Below, piece by piece: positions 38,358 through 49,209 of a DNA stretch of 64,000 nt. Below the pieces are notes generated by a model, which made no database searches, had not been told where the DNA came from, and worked only from the letters and a program-made list of their open reading frames with translations. The stretch is from NCBI GenBank assembly GCA_963823675.1, contig CAWGMT010000011.1, positions 620,001 through 684,000 of the forward strand, in the 5' to 3' direction. The DNA comes from CAWGMT01 sp963823675 (GTDB taxonomy: Bacteria > Planctomycetota > Planctomycetia > Isosphaerales > Isosphaeraceae). The translations under genes were made by a program, and so were the position numbers. The first letter of the stretch is position 1, and each line of letters begins with the position of its first letter.

Positions 38358-41308
38358 TCAGGGCATCTGCCTTGTGACCTGCACATCGCCCCAATCCTGG
38401 AGCTCGGAATTGAGCGTCCAGCGCCCCCGCTGGATGCACCCTTCGCTACGCAGCGGCATGTCCCTTTCGCGCTCTTTGAGCACCTCGAAGGAATAGAAAA
38501 GCCCTGGTACCAGGCGATTGATCTGGAATCGGCCATCGAGGCCGGTTCTTGCAGCCGCATCGAGCTGAGCGACGTGCCTGTTGATTCCCTGATCCATCAA
38601 GTACATGGCCTGGATCTCCACATTCGCCCGTGGAAGGCCCTTTTCGTCAACCAGTCGTCCTTTGACCGCTCCCAGCGGCCGGAGTGTCACTTCAATCGGG
38701 CCGGTCTCATCTCCCACGATGTCAACGAACCCGCCCAGGCGTCGTTCCTCGTGGAAGATGACTGCGCTCTCGGCATGGCCAGGCCGCAGAGGAATAAAAG
38801 TGAACTCGGTCCCCGTCACCCGCTCCGGCTCGAGGGATTTTCGCCGCAAGAACACGACCCTGGCCCCGGTAAGCGGTTTCCCATCCTTGTCGCGTATTCG
38901 CACCCGTTGAGTGCGGCCGCGCGCGACTTTGATATCGGGAATCGCCAGACTTTCGCGACCGGCGACCTCGATCGGCAGCATGGCCTGAAAACCATACGCT
39001 TGGCGGAACGCGGGGAACTGGACCAGCCTGCTGGCAAGCTGCGGCGCCAGCGGCTCGGCGGAGAGGTACGCCGTGTCAACCGTCCGCACGCCCAGCACTC
39101 CTCCACCCGGAAGAGCGATGGCGCGGAACCGGCCCTCGGCGTCGGTTGCAAACTCGGCTTCATCGCCTGCATTGTGATCGAGGAACGACGCTCCGGCGTA
39201 CTCCCTCAGATGCGGATTGTCCCCGAACGGGCAATACTCGATTACGGCCTGGACGGGCTGGCCCGTCGTGCGATCGACCACCCTTCCCTCGACCCATGCC
39301 CCGCGCTTAAGCGCGATCTCGATAGGAACTGTTTCCAGGTCCCTCGGAGTTGCGGTCGGCTTGACGACTTTGACGTACGGCTGCCCGTTGACCACGACCC
39401 CAACGAAGTTAGGCACGTTGAGTTGGCTCCGCGGCTGGCCCGTGATACGGAAGCGGCCCTGGGCGTCGGTGGCGCCCGTCAAACCGATGCCATAGAGCAC
39501 AACCTTGGCCCCGGCGATCGGCTGTTGCGTTTCGGCGTCCCTGACCACTCCCTCGACGGCGCGTCCCGGAGCCACTTTCATCTCGAAACGCGGGCCGAAG
39601 AGCAGGAGCCCGCCGCCCACCTTAGCGTCCAACGGCGCGGGTTTGTAGCTTCGGTCGGTGGTGGTGAACACCAGCGCTTCCGACTGTTCAATCGAGCCGC
39701 CGTCGATCAACAGCAGGGCAAGACGGTCGCGTCCGACTCCCGACAAGCGAAATCGCCCCGCCGGACCGGTCGTCACGGGAGGGATCAGTCCGCGGTCGCC
39801 GAGCGGGATCCCGTTGCCCACCACATCCTGCATGGCCCGGTTTATTCTTCCCCCGTTGGCGCGTAGCTTCTCCAGGAAGCCCGGCTTGACGGCAACGACC
39901 GATCTGAGGCGCACGGTCAACCCGGCAGCGGGTCGTCCCTCCAGGCTCGTGATCTGTCCCTCGATCGGCACGTCTTCGGCGCCGAGAGCGATCGTGAGCT
40001 CTCCCCTCTCTACGCTCGTGAGGTCGACGTTGATCCAGTCGATCGCGAATCCGGGCACGATCGCACCGAGGACGGAACCGTATGTTGGCCACGACCTGCC
40101 GACTGCAAACTGCTCCAACTGCTCCAGGCGCTTGCGCGGGACCCTTGCCTGGAAACGGCCGTCGGTGCCGGTTCTGACTAAAGGCTCGCATGAGGGGATG
40201 TCCGCGGTACTGAGTCTCGGGAGGTTGAGAACGATCTGGGCGTCCTTGACCGGTTTGCCATCAGGGCTGACAACCCGACCGCGGATGACGACCGTCTTGC
40301 TCGCCTCTTTCGGGGCGATCTTCGCGGCGGGAGTTATTTGAACCGGCGCCGGCGGGCTCGTGACATCCGTGCCGTTCGCAGCCCGGTGTTGGGACTTATC
40401 GAGTGCCCGGGCGCTCGTCACGAACCCGATGGCGGCGGCCGCGGACAAGAGCAGGATCAAAAGGGATGCCATCCGGACCTTCGCAAGCATCAGCCCGCGG
40501 GCGACGTGCTGCGATAAGATCGCGACCATCGCCGGAACGACGTTCTCGACGGCCGCGCCGGCCATGGCCGAGCAACTTGCGGCGCGGATCGTGGCCTGGA
40601 AAAGTGAGGGTGGGACGGCCGACTCGACCAGGAGACGGTTAGCTCCCCCGACCAGCGGCAGCGCGGTTGCGAGCGACACGCCCCGACCTTCCAGCCGCGC
40701 GCGCAGCCGCCGACGTGCCCGGTCGAGCCGCGAGAGGACCGTACCGCGCGGACAGCCAAGACGCAGGGCGATCGCCTCCGTGCTCAGGCCCTCGAGATAA
40801 TGGAGCACGACCGCCGAGCGAAACCGCTCGGGCAAGCCGTCGATCTCCTGAAAGAGGGGTTGGTAATCAACTTCGGCCTCGCCGGGAAGGAGAGTTTCCG
40901 CGTTGTCGCGCGCGGGCGGATAATGGTGCTCTAGCGCCTCGAGGCGGCGTTGCCGTCGGGCGGCCTCGACGCGGGCCCGCGCGGCCACTCGCCGCGCGAT
41001 GCCGAAGAGCCAGCCGGCGAGTGATCCCCGGCCCTGGATCGCGCGCGCCCTGCGGACGAGTACCAGGAACGTGGCCTGGAAGGCGTCATCCGCGTCCGGG
41101 AAGCTGGGCAGTGCCCGCCGGCAAACGCCCAGCACCATCGGCCCGTGGCGTTCGACGAGGGCAGCGAACGCTGCGTCCGATTCCGCTCGGTTCTCTCGCG
41201 CAAAAACCGCTCGAGCAGCAAGCCGTCGGTCAGCGACCCGACCGCCCCGAAAGCATAAAGTGTGCCAAGCTGGTCGCTCAAAAACGAGTTCGATCGTGCG
41301 CTGGCCAT
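38358..41308 (-). CDS. Membrane-tethered ECF sigma factor fused to carboxypeptidase-regulatory-like repeats, frameshifted near N-terminus
   Basis: The N-terminus (MASARSNSFLSDQLGTLYAFGAVGSLTDGLLLERF) and sigma region 2 (SDAAFAALVERHGPMVLGVCRRALP, DADDAFQATFLVLVRRA) are joined by a frameshift at the T5 run 41202-41206. Region 4 follows (LPERFRSAVVLHYLEGLSTEAIALRLGCPRGTVLSRLDRARRRL). A single membrane helix (ASLLILLLSAAAAIGFVTS) lies about 280 residues in. Then some 680 residues of repeated beta-sandwich modules follow (VVIRGRVVSPDGKPVKDAQIVL; GVVRDAETQQPIAGAKVVL; KGRLVDEKGLPRANVEI), predicted outside the cytoplasm. The fusion makes the sigma factor its own sensor, presumably released by cleavage; that mechanism is inferred. 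About 983 residues. Confidence 0.85.
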
Positions 41309-41728
41309 GGCGAGGCTCCGTGAGGGTGATTCAATTCGCCGGCGTCCTTATTGAATGCCTCCCCGCAGGTCCCTGATTCCCGGTTTGCGGGTGAATTCCC
41401 AAATGTGTAAGATAACGATTAAGATTGGGAAGAGGATTGTACTCCCGCCCGCTCATTGGATGAGGTCGCTCGGGGGCTGGCGCACGTGCGCATGAGGACC
41501 AGTCTCGAAAGAGGGATTGGACGTTAAGGAGCGGCAGAGCGAGTGGAGGGTCGATCGGCCGGACGGGGTTGGCAATTGACGCCGCGCTCTCAACACGCAC
41601 ATCCAGGTGCCAGCAGTTGGCCGACACTTGCTCGTGCTCGATGACGCAAGAATGGGCGATGTCGGACGCGGACTGGACCAAAAGCTTTCGGCGAACGGCA
41701 CGACCTCCCAGGAAGACCGCGTCGAATC
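41309..41728. other. Gap between two minus-strand genes, nothing recognised
   Basis: These 420 bases lie upstream of the sigma-factor gene and downstream of the sugar dehydrogenase gene. They should contain the sigma gene's promoter. No coding sequence or repeat was recognised. Confidence 0.4.
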
Positions 41729-43953
41729 TTAGCGCTTGCCAGGCTGCAAGCTGCGAATCCAGTCGGCGATCAGTCTCGACGGCCTTGCGGTCGACCTCGG
41801 TCGACGCCAGCGGAGGCATCTGGCCGGTCCCGCGGCGCGAGATTCGCTGGTAGAGCACCGACCGCTCGGGTGAGCCGGGGGCGACGAGGCGGGCGTCTTT
41901 GATGTCGAAGCGGTCGTGGCTGGGGACTTCGATCGATCAGCCGCATCTTGTCGATCGGGGTGGTGAGCTCCAGCTCCATGCGAGAGTTGCCGCCTCCCTC
42001 GTTGACGTGGCAGGTCGAGCAATTGACGTGCAGGTACGACTTGACCCGGGCCTCCAGCGAGCCCTGAGCCTCGTAAGGGTTGACCAGCCGCGGTCGGTCG
42101 TCGCGCCTCGTGGGCAGCGGGCCCTGGAACACGCCGATGTGCTCGAGAGCGCGAAGCTGGTTGTCGATGGTGCCGCCGTAATCGCGGTCGCGGTCGAGCT
42201 GGAGTGGAGTGAAGCCCGCGATGAAGCCGGCCGCTCGCGAGTGGCAGACCAGGCACTCGGTGCGGGAGGGGAACCGCCAGTCTTGCTCGCGACGGCCGCC
42301 CGGCTGCGGCCGGGTCGGGCACCTCGAGCGTCTCGCCGATGCCGCTGGCCGGCGACCAGCTCGGCGTCGGTCTGCTCGGCGTTCCAGCGGTAGGAGTAAC
42401 CGGTCCATTCGCCCTGCTGGCGGACCAGCAGGCGCGTCTCGATTCGCTTGCGGGCCGGCTTGCCGGCGTCGTCGAACCAGGTCGAGACTGAGCGTCTGCA
42501 CCAGGACCGAGCCGTCGGGCAATGTCCACGCGCCGCCCGCGTTGAGCTGAGGCTTTTGCTCGATCCGCTCCAGGCCCGGCAGGGCGGCGAACCGCTCGAT
42601 CGTCGCTCCGTCGGCCCACTGCGGTGCACTGACGTCGTAACGGGAGCGCGGCCGGGTGCGGCTTGTGGTCGGCGACCGAGGCAAACAGGCCCGTCTCGCT
42701 CAGCCTGGTCGGGAACGGCTGCGAGGGCCGGTCGGCCTCGGTCGTCGGCTCGAAGCGATAGAACCCGCCCCCGTGGTCGATCACGTACAGCTCGCCGGCG
42801 TGGTCGGTGCCGAAGCCGGTGATGTTGAAGGGTGTATCGACCAGCTCGCGGTGCCAGATGACCTTGGTGCCGTCGTGCTTGATCCCCCAGACCCGGCCGG
42901 TGGACCAGTCGCCGTAGATGTAGGCCCCGACCAGCTCGGGCAAGCGGGTGCCGCGATAGACTCGGCCGCCGGTGATCGAGCGAGCCTCGCTGTGGGAGTG
43001 CTCGGCGGTCGGCGGCAAGATCGGGTCGGGGCCAGCCTGGCGGCTGGCGATGAAAGATGTGGCTCCCCTCGGTGAGGCTCCAGCCGTAGTTGCCACCCTT
43101 CTTGATCAGGTAGACCTGCTCCCACAGGTCCTGCCCATTCTGGCCGACCCAGAGCTGGCCCGATTCGCGGTCGTAGCTCAGCCGCCAGGGGTTGCGCAGG
43201 CCGTAGGCCCACAGCTCGGGCCGGGCGCCCTTGCGATCGACGAACGGGTTGTCCTTGGGCACTCCGTAGTTCCGGCCCTGGTCGGGGTGATCGACGTCGA
43301 TCCGCAGCACGGCCGCCAGCAGGTCGTCGATGGTCTGGCCGGTCAGGTGGGCGTCGGAGCCGCTGGAGCCGTCGCCCGAGGAGACGTAGAGATAGCCGTC
43401 GTTGCCGAAGGCGAGGTCGCCGCCGTCGTGGCCGTCGGACGGCCACTCGATGATGAGCGAGCTTCGAATTCGGGTCGATGCGATGCGGCGGCTGGCGGTC
43501 GACCGTGTAGCGCACGACCTGGGTTGCCTTTCGGCCATTCGCCGAGGGGCCGTTCAGCCCGATAGTAGACATAGCCGTTGCGTTCGTAGTCGGGATGGAA
43601 GGCAACGCCGACGGCGAGACCATCGATCTCGAGCAGGACCTCGGCCTGGGCTCGCAGTCCTGGTCGTCGTCGACGGCGAGCAGTCGGCCCGGCCCGGCCC
43701 AGACGTTGAGGTGCTGAAGAATGAAGAGGCGGTTGGTTCCTGGCTCGGGGGTCAGGCACAGCGGTTGTTTGATGGTCAGCTTGGGAAAGGCCCGCACGAC
43801 CTTGTAAGGGGGCAGGGGATCGGGCGAGCCGACCACGCGCGAGTCGTTCCAGGGAATGCGCCGCTCGAGGCCGAAAGGCTTCTCGGCGGCCGGAGCGGAG
43901 GTTGCGGCGGTAACGAGCAGAAAAATCGGGGCGAGGATGCGCGTCGACCTCAT
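41729..43953 (-). CDS. PQQ-type sugar/sorbosone dehydrogenase fused to a c-type cytochrome part, heavily frameshifted
   Basis: A signal peptide (RILAPIFLLVTAATSAPAAE) starts the protein. The dehydrogenase beta-propeller includes RLFILQH, GVAFHPDYERNGYVYY, GGDLAFGNDGYLYVSSGDG, NYGVPKDNPFVDRKGARPELWAYGLRNPWRLSYD and GAYIYGDWSTGRVWGI. The C-terminal part has haem-type motifs CLVCHSR and CSTCHVNEGGGNSRMEL, then TGQMPPLAST and a final helix IADWIRSLQPGKR. The pieces sit in all three frames, so at least six indels are needed. This fusion is common in planctomycetes and should be periplasmic, oxidising a sugar and passing electrons to the cytochrome part. The order is complete, so sequence error is likelier than decay. 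Confidence 0.8.
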
Positions 43954-44066
43954 GGGCAGGGCCTCTCAGCGGGTCAAATCGAGCAGCCAGTGCTACCAAA
44001 TTGTGCGGGTACGATCGCTCGGTTATAGTGACCGCTGCGAGAACAATTGACAAGGATCACCATCCA

Positions 44067-44669
44067 ATGTCGCAATCACGGCAACTGCCCGAGATCTGGC
44101 TGGCCCGGCACGGCGAGACGGAGTGGACCGTCACTCATCAGCACACGGGCCGTAGCGACATTCCGCTCACGGAGCGCGGCGAGCGCAACGCCCTCGCTCT
44201 GGGCGAGCGGCTCCGGGGCACGACCTTTACGAGGGTTTTCGTCAGTCCGCTACAGCGAGCGCAGCGCACGGCGGACCTGGCTGGTTTTAAATTGCTCGGC
44301 CAGATCGACCCCGATCTGATGGAGTGGGACTACGGCCAGTACGACGGCCTTCGGGGCGACGAGATCCGCGAGCGGCGGCCCGACTGGTTGCTGTTTCGCG
44401 ACGGCTGTCCGGGGGGCGAGTCGGTGGCGGAAATCGGGGCCAGGGCCGATCGCGTGGTGGCCAGCTTGCGGCCGCTGGCCGGCCGGGTCTTGCTCTTTGG
44501 CCACTCCCACTTTTTCCGCGTGCTCGCCGCCCGCTGGTTGGGGCTGCCGCCGTCGGGGGGAAGCCTGTTCTTCCTCGGCACCGCGTCGCTCAGTATCCTG
44601 GGTTACGAGCATTCCGAGGACGAGCCAGCCGTCCGCCTCTGGAACGATGACCGCCACGTGACACCTTGA
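44067..44669 (+). CDS. Histidine phosphatase family protein (phosphoglycerate-mutase-like)
   Basis: The 200-residue protein has the catalytic RHG motif at residues 14-16 (WLARHGETEWT), a second active-site His in LLFGHSHFFRVLAARWL, and the family blocks PLTERGERNALALGERL and VFVSPLQRAQRTADLAG. It is either a broad-specificity phosphatase or a cofactor-dependent phosphoglycerate mutase relative; its length (about 200) favours the phosphatase group. It precedes glgP by 29 bases on the same strand, so it may act on a sugar phosphate in glycogen use. ATG 44067 is the start that begins the family alignment. Confidence 0.88.
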   Translation: MSQSRQLPEIWLARHGETEWTVTHQHTGRSDIPLTERGERNALALGERLRGTTFTRVFVSPLQRAQRTADLAGFKLLGQIDPDLMEWDYGQYDGLRGDEIRERRPDWLLFRDGCPGGESVAEIGARADRVVASLRPLAGRVLLFGHSHFFRVLAARWLGLPPSGGSLFFLGTASLSILGYEHSEDEPAVRLWNDDRHVTP

Positions 44670-44698
44670 ACCTCAACCGCCGAAAGCGTGATCGAACC

Positions 44699-47181
44699 AT
44701 GGCAACCGAGACCAAGCTGTTGAATACCGAGAACGTCGTCGAGCGCTATGAATGCGGGCCGTTCCGCTTCGCCGGCAACGACTATTACGATCGCCACCTG
44801 GTCTTTGATCACGTGGTCCGCATGGAGAGGGCCAGCAAGCGGCAGCGGTTCGAAGCCGTGGCGCGCACGGTCCGCGACCTCTTGACCCAGCGCTGGCTGC
44901 TCACCCAGAAGACGCACGAAGAGCGGAACTGCAAGCAGGTCTACTACCTGTCGATGGAATTCCTGATCGGGCGAACCCTGGCCAACACGATCGAGAACCT
45001 GCAAGTCGAGGAGTTTGTCCGCGACGACCTCGCTTCCGACGCCGACGGCGACTGGCACGCTTTGTTTGAGGAGGAACCGGACGCCGGCCTGGGCAACGGC
45101 GGGCTCGGCCGGCTGGCCGCGTGCTTCCTCGATTCGATGGCAACCCTGCAATTACCGGCCATCGGCTATGGTCTGCGGTACGAGTACGGCATGTTCCGCC
45201 AGGAGATCCAGAATGGACGGCAGGTGGAGCACCCCGATAACTGGCTGCTCTACCCCGACCCCTGGGAAGTGGCACGGCACGCGGAGATGGCCGAGGTGGG
45301 AATCAACTGCTCGTTTCAACTCAAGGATGGGCATCTGACCGTGGTGGCGAACGTTCCGACCCACCTGCGCGGAATTCCCTACGACCGGCCGGTCGCCGGC
45401 TACGGTGGCCGGACCATCAACACGCTTCGGCTCTGGGACGCGGCCGCCCACCAGGATTTTAACTTCATGGAATTCAGCCGGGGCGATTTCTTCGACGCCG
45501 TGCATGAAAAGGTCGCCGCCGAGGTGCTGACCCGAGTCCTTTATCCCGACGATTCCACGCCGCGCGGCCGCGATCTCCGCTTTCTCCAGGAGTATTTCCT
45601 GGTGGCGTGTTCGCTGGCCGACATCGTGGCGCGGTTCCGCCGCCGCGGCAACGACTGGCATCAGTTGCCCGACAAGGTCGCCATCCAGCTCAACGACACC
45701 CACCCGTCGCTGGCCGTGGCCGAGCTCATGCGAATCTTGCTCGACGAGGCCCGGCTCGGCTGGGAAGAGGCCTGGGACCTCACCCGGCGCACCCTGGCCT
45801 ACACCAACCACACGCTCATGCCCGAGGCGCTCGAGACATGGCCGGTGAGGCTCTTCGAGCTCGTGTTGCCGCGCCACCTCGAAATCATTTACGAGATCAA
45901 TCGGCGGCTGCTCGTCGAGGTCCGCCGGCGCTATCCCGGCGATGAAGGACGAGTGGTCCGGGTGAGCCTGTTCGCCGAGGGCAACGTCAAGCGGGTGCGG
46001 ATGGCCAACCTGGCGATCGTCGGCACGCACAGCACCAACGGCGTGGCCGAAATCCATTCGCGGCTCTTGCGCAGACCGTGGTCCGCGACCTGGCCGAGAT
46101 CTTCCCCGAGCGATTCAACAACAAGACCAACGGCGTCACGCCCAGGCGCTGGCTGCTACTTGCCAATCCCGACCTCTCGGCGCTCATCACCGACGCCATC
46201 GGCAGCGACTGGGTTACCGATCTGTCGCAGCTACGGCGGATCGCGGCCCTGGCCGACGACGCCTCGTTCCAGGACGGGTTCCGCCGGGCCAAGCGCGCGG
46301 CCAAGGCTCGCTTCGCCGGCTGGCTGGAGCGGGCTTTGGGCCTCTCGGTCAACCCCGATACGATCTTTGACTGCCAGGTCAAGCGGATCCACGAATACAA
46401 GCGACAGCTACTAAATATTTTGCATGTAATCATTCTCTATAATCGACTGCGCAACGATCCCAAGCTGAACGTGCCGCCGCGGACCTTCTTCTTCGCGGGC
46501 AAGGCGGCGCCGGCCTATACGCTGGCCAAGTTGATCATCAAGCTGATCAACGATGTCGGCTCGGTGGTCAATGCCGATCCCGCGACCAGCCCGAAGCTCA
46601 AGGTTTATTTCCTCCCCGAGTACAATGTCAGCCTGGCCCAGCGGTTGATTCCCGCCAGCGACGTCTCGGAACAGATCTCCACCGCCGGCTACGAGGCGAG
46701 TGGCACGAGCAACATGAAATTCATGATGAACGGCGCGCTCACGGTCGGCACCCGCGACGGCGCCACGATCGAAATGGCCGCCGAGGCGGGTGAAGACAAT
46801 TTCTTCCTCTTCGGGCTCAGCGCCGAGGAAGTCGCCAACAGCCGCGGCTGGTACAACCCGCACTGGCATTACGAGCACGAGCACGAGACGCGCCGCGCCT
46901 TGGATATGATCGCGTCGGGCGCGTTTAGCCCCAAGGAGCCCGGCGCCTTCACGCCGATCTGGGACACGCTCTTGACGCACGGCGACTTCTACAGACACCT
47001 GGCCGACCTGGGTTCCTACGTCAAGACCCAGGAGCAGGTCGGGGCACTTTATCAAGAGCGCAGCGCCTGGACGCGGCGGGCGATCAAGAACGTGGCCTGC
47101 TCCGGGAAGTTCTCGAGCGATCGCACGATCTCGGAATATGCCCGCGATATCTGGAAAGTCGCGCCATGTCCGATCGAGTGA
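44699..47181 (+). CDS. glgP: Glycogen/starch/alpha-glucan phosphorylase, one frameshift
   Basis: This enzyme releases glucose-1-phosphate from alpha-1,4-glucans with PLP. Motifs include YLSMEFLIGRTLANTIENL, DAGLGNGGLGRLAACFLDS, NVKRVRMANLAIVGTHSTNGVAEIH, KTNGVTPRRWLLLANP, QVKRIHEYKRQLLN and the PLP-lysine block EASGTSNMKFMMNGALTVGT (Lys near residue 672). A single-base loss near 46065, between IHSRLLR and QTVVRDLAEIFPERF, splits the frame. The full length of about 828 residues is normal. Given strict conservation on both sides, this indel is probably a sequence error. The gene lies between the histidine phosphatase and pgm in one operon. Confidence 0.92.
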
Positions 47182-47227
47182 GACAGTTCTCGAAACACGG
47201 AAGAGAAGAGCAGGGGGGACAATTCCG

Positions 47228-48865
47228 ATGGCGATCCATCCCTTGGCGGGCAAGCTCGCCCCGGCGAGCGTCTTGATCGACGTCCCTGCGCTCGAGCAGG
47301 CTTATTTCGAGAACCGGCCCGATCCGGGCGATCCGCGCCAGTGTGTCGCATTCGGCACGAGCGGCCACCGCGGGACGCCGCTGGATCACACCTTCACCGT
47401 GCACCACATCCTGGCGATCACCAAGGCAATCTGCGACTACCGCAGCGCCCACGGGATCGACGGACCGCTCATCATGGGCAAGGACACGCACGCCCTATCC
47501 GGTCCCGCCCAGCGGACCGCGCTCGAGGTCCTGGCTGCCGAAGGGGTCGAGACGATCTTGCAGCGCGACGACGGCGTGACGCCGACGCCGGTCGTCTCTC
47601 ACGCCATCCTGGTCTACAACCGCGGCCGCGGCCAGCATCAGGCCGACGGAATTGTGATCACGCCGTCGCACAACCCGCCGGCCGACGGCGGCTTCAAGTA
47701 CAATCCACCCAACGGCGGGCCGGCCGACACCGACGTCACTTCCTGGATCCAGAATCGGGCCAATGCGCTGCTCCGGGCCGGCAATTCCGAGGTCAAGCGG
47801 CTGCCGTTTGGCCAGGCGATCCGGGCTCGCACCACTAGCCAGGTCGATTTCGTCACTCCCTACGTCAACGACCTGGCGAGCGTCATCGACATGGAAGCAA
47901 TCCGGTCGGCGGGACTCAAGATCGGCGTCGACCCGCTCGGCGGAGCGGCCGTGCACTACTGGCAGCCGATCGCCGATGCGTACTCCCTGAATATCACCGT
48001 CACCAACCCGGCCGTCAACCCGACCTTCCGCTTCATGACCTTGGACCACGACGGCCAGATCCGCATGGACTGCTCCAGCCCCTATGCGATGGCCAGCCTG
48101 GTGGGGCTCAAGGATCGCTATGACATCGCGTTCGGCAACGACCCGGACTCCGACCGCCACGGAATTGTCACCAGGTCGGCCGGGCTCTTGAATCCCAACC
48201 ATTATCTGGCTGTGGCCATCCACTATCTGCTCACCCACCGGCCGTCCTGGTCGCCGCGCGCGGCCGTGGGCAAGACGCTGGTTTCGAGCAGCATGATCGA
48301 TCGCGTCGTAGAGGGACTGGGCCGGACGCTCTGTGAAGTGCCGGTCGGATTCAAATGGTTCGCGCCCGGGCTTCTAAGCGGCGAGTTCTGCTTTGGCGGC
48401 GAAGAGAGCGCCGGAGCAAGCTTCCTGCGCCAGGATGGTACCGTGTGGACGACCGATAAGGACGGACCGATCCTCGATTTGCTCGCCGCCGAGATCCTGG
48501 CCCGTACGGCCAAAGACCCGGGCGTGCATTACGAGGAGCTGACCCGGAAATACGGCGCGCCGTTCTATTGCCGGATCGACGCGCCGGCCACTCCCGACGA
48601 AAAAGCCCGGCTGGCGAAGCTCGATCCGTCCGCCGTCAAGGCGTCGGACTTGGCCGGCGAGCCGATCGAGGCGAAGCTCACCAAGGCACCGGGTAATCAG
48701 GCCGGAATCGGCGGGCTCAAGGTCGTCGCCCGGAGCGGCTGGTTCGCCGCTCGTCCTTCGGGTACCGAAAATATCTACAAGATCTATGCCGAGAGCTTCC
48801 GCGATCAGGAACACTTAAGCGCGATCATCGCCGAAGCCCAGCGCATCGTCGCCGCCGCGCTTTGA
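47228..48865 (+). CDS. pgm: Phosphoglucomutase (alpha-D-glucose phosphate-specific)
   Basis: The protein of 545 residues is intact. It interconverts glucose-1-P and glucose-6-P. Visible sites are TSGHRGT (residues 45-51), the phosphoserine loop TPSHNPPADGG (Ser near 146), the Mg loop GNDPDSDRHG (near 304), the sugar-binding GGEESAG (near 390) and the phosphate-binding RPSGTEN (near 509). ATG 47228 follows a GGGGGGAC purine run used as ribosome binding site. It takes the product of the upstream glgP, and pgi at 61999 would continue the route. Confidence 0.95.
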   Translation: MAIHPLAGKLAPASVLIDVPALEQAYFENRPDPGDPRQCVAFGTSGHRGTPLDHTFTVHHILAITKAICDYRSAHGIDGPLIMGKDTHALSGPAQRTALEVLAAEGVETILQRDDGVTPTPVVSHAILVYNRGRGQHQADGIVITPSHNPPADGGFKYNPPNGGPADTDVTSWIQNRANALLRAGNSEVKRLPFGQAIRARTTSQVDFVTPYVNDLASVIDMEAIRSAGLKIGVDPLGGAAVHYWQPIADAYSLNITVTNPAVNPTFRFMTLDHDGQIRMDCSSPYAMASLVGLKDRYDIAFGNDPDSDRHGIVTRSAGLLNPNHYLAVAIHYLLTHRPSWSPRAAVGKTLVSSSMIDRVVEGLGRTLCEVPVGFKWFAPGLLSGEFCFGGEESAGASFLRQDGTVWTTDKDGPILDLLAAEILARTAKDPGVHYEELTRKYGAPFYCRIDAPATPDEKARLAKLDPSAVKASDLAGEPIEAKLTKAPGNQAGIGGLKVVARSGWFAARPSGTENIYKIYAESFRDQEHLSAIIAEAQRIVAAAL

Positions 48866-49209
48866 TATCGCGCTGTTCGGCCCCGGCCCCGGAGAGGAAA
48901 TCCCGTGGACTCCCGCGGCGACGGACGACGCGTCGGGGAACGCGCGCGGGCGTGCGTCGTCCGCCGCACAGAGGAAGGCCCGGCCCGCGGGCGCAGAGCG
49001 CGGGCCGGACTAACCAACGGCCAAATTGTCAAAGAGGGAGTTCGGGACCTGGGCCTGGTTCAATTGCGGGCAACACCCCCGGCATACGAGCCCGAAGCGC
49101 AAGCGAGTGGGTGACTTCTTCTTCCGGAGGCACGCACTCGCTTGCGCTTCGGGGTAACATGCGCGAGTGGCTGTGGAACGGATTGGCGATCCGTCCTACG
49201 GTTTCCAGA
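48866..49209. other. Intergenic region with a perfect 19-bp inverted repeat
   Basis: Nothing coding was recognised between pgm and the convergent hypothetical gene. The sequence includes a perfect inverted repeat at 49091-49153 that could act as a bidirectional terminator-like hairpin. Confidence 0.5.
49091..49153. repeat. Perfect 19-bp inverted repeat
   Basis: Arm 49091-49109 reads CCCGAAGCGCAAGCGAGTG; arm 49135-49153 is its exact reverse complement; the loop is 25 bases. It lies between convergent genes, and no T-run follows. Confidence 0.95.

Noticed and set aside
41729..43953. Separate sugar dehydrogenase and cytochrome genes
   Set aside because: The fragments overlap in order with no start or ribosome binding site between them; the fused form is known in planctomycetes.
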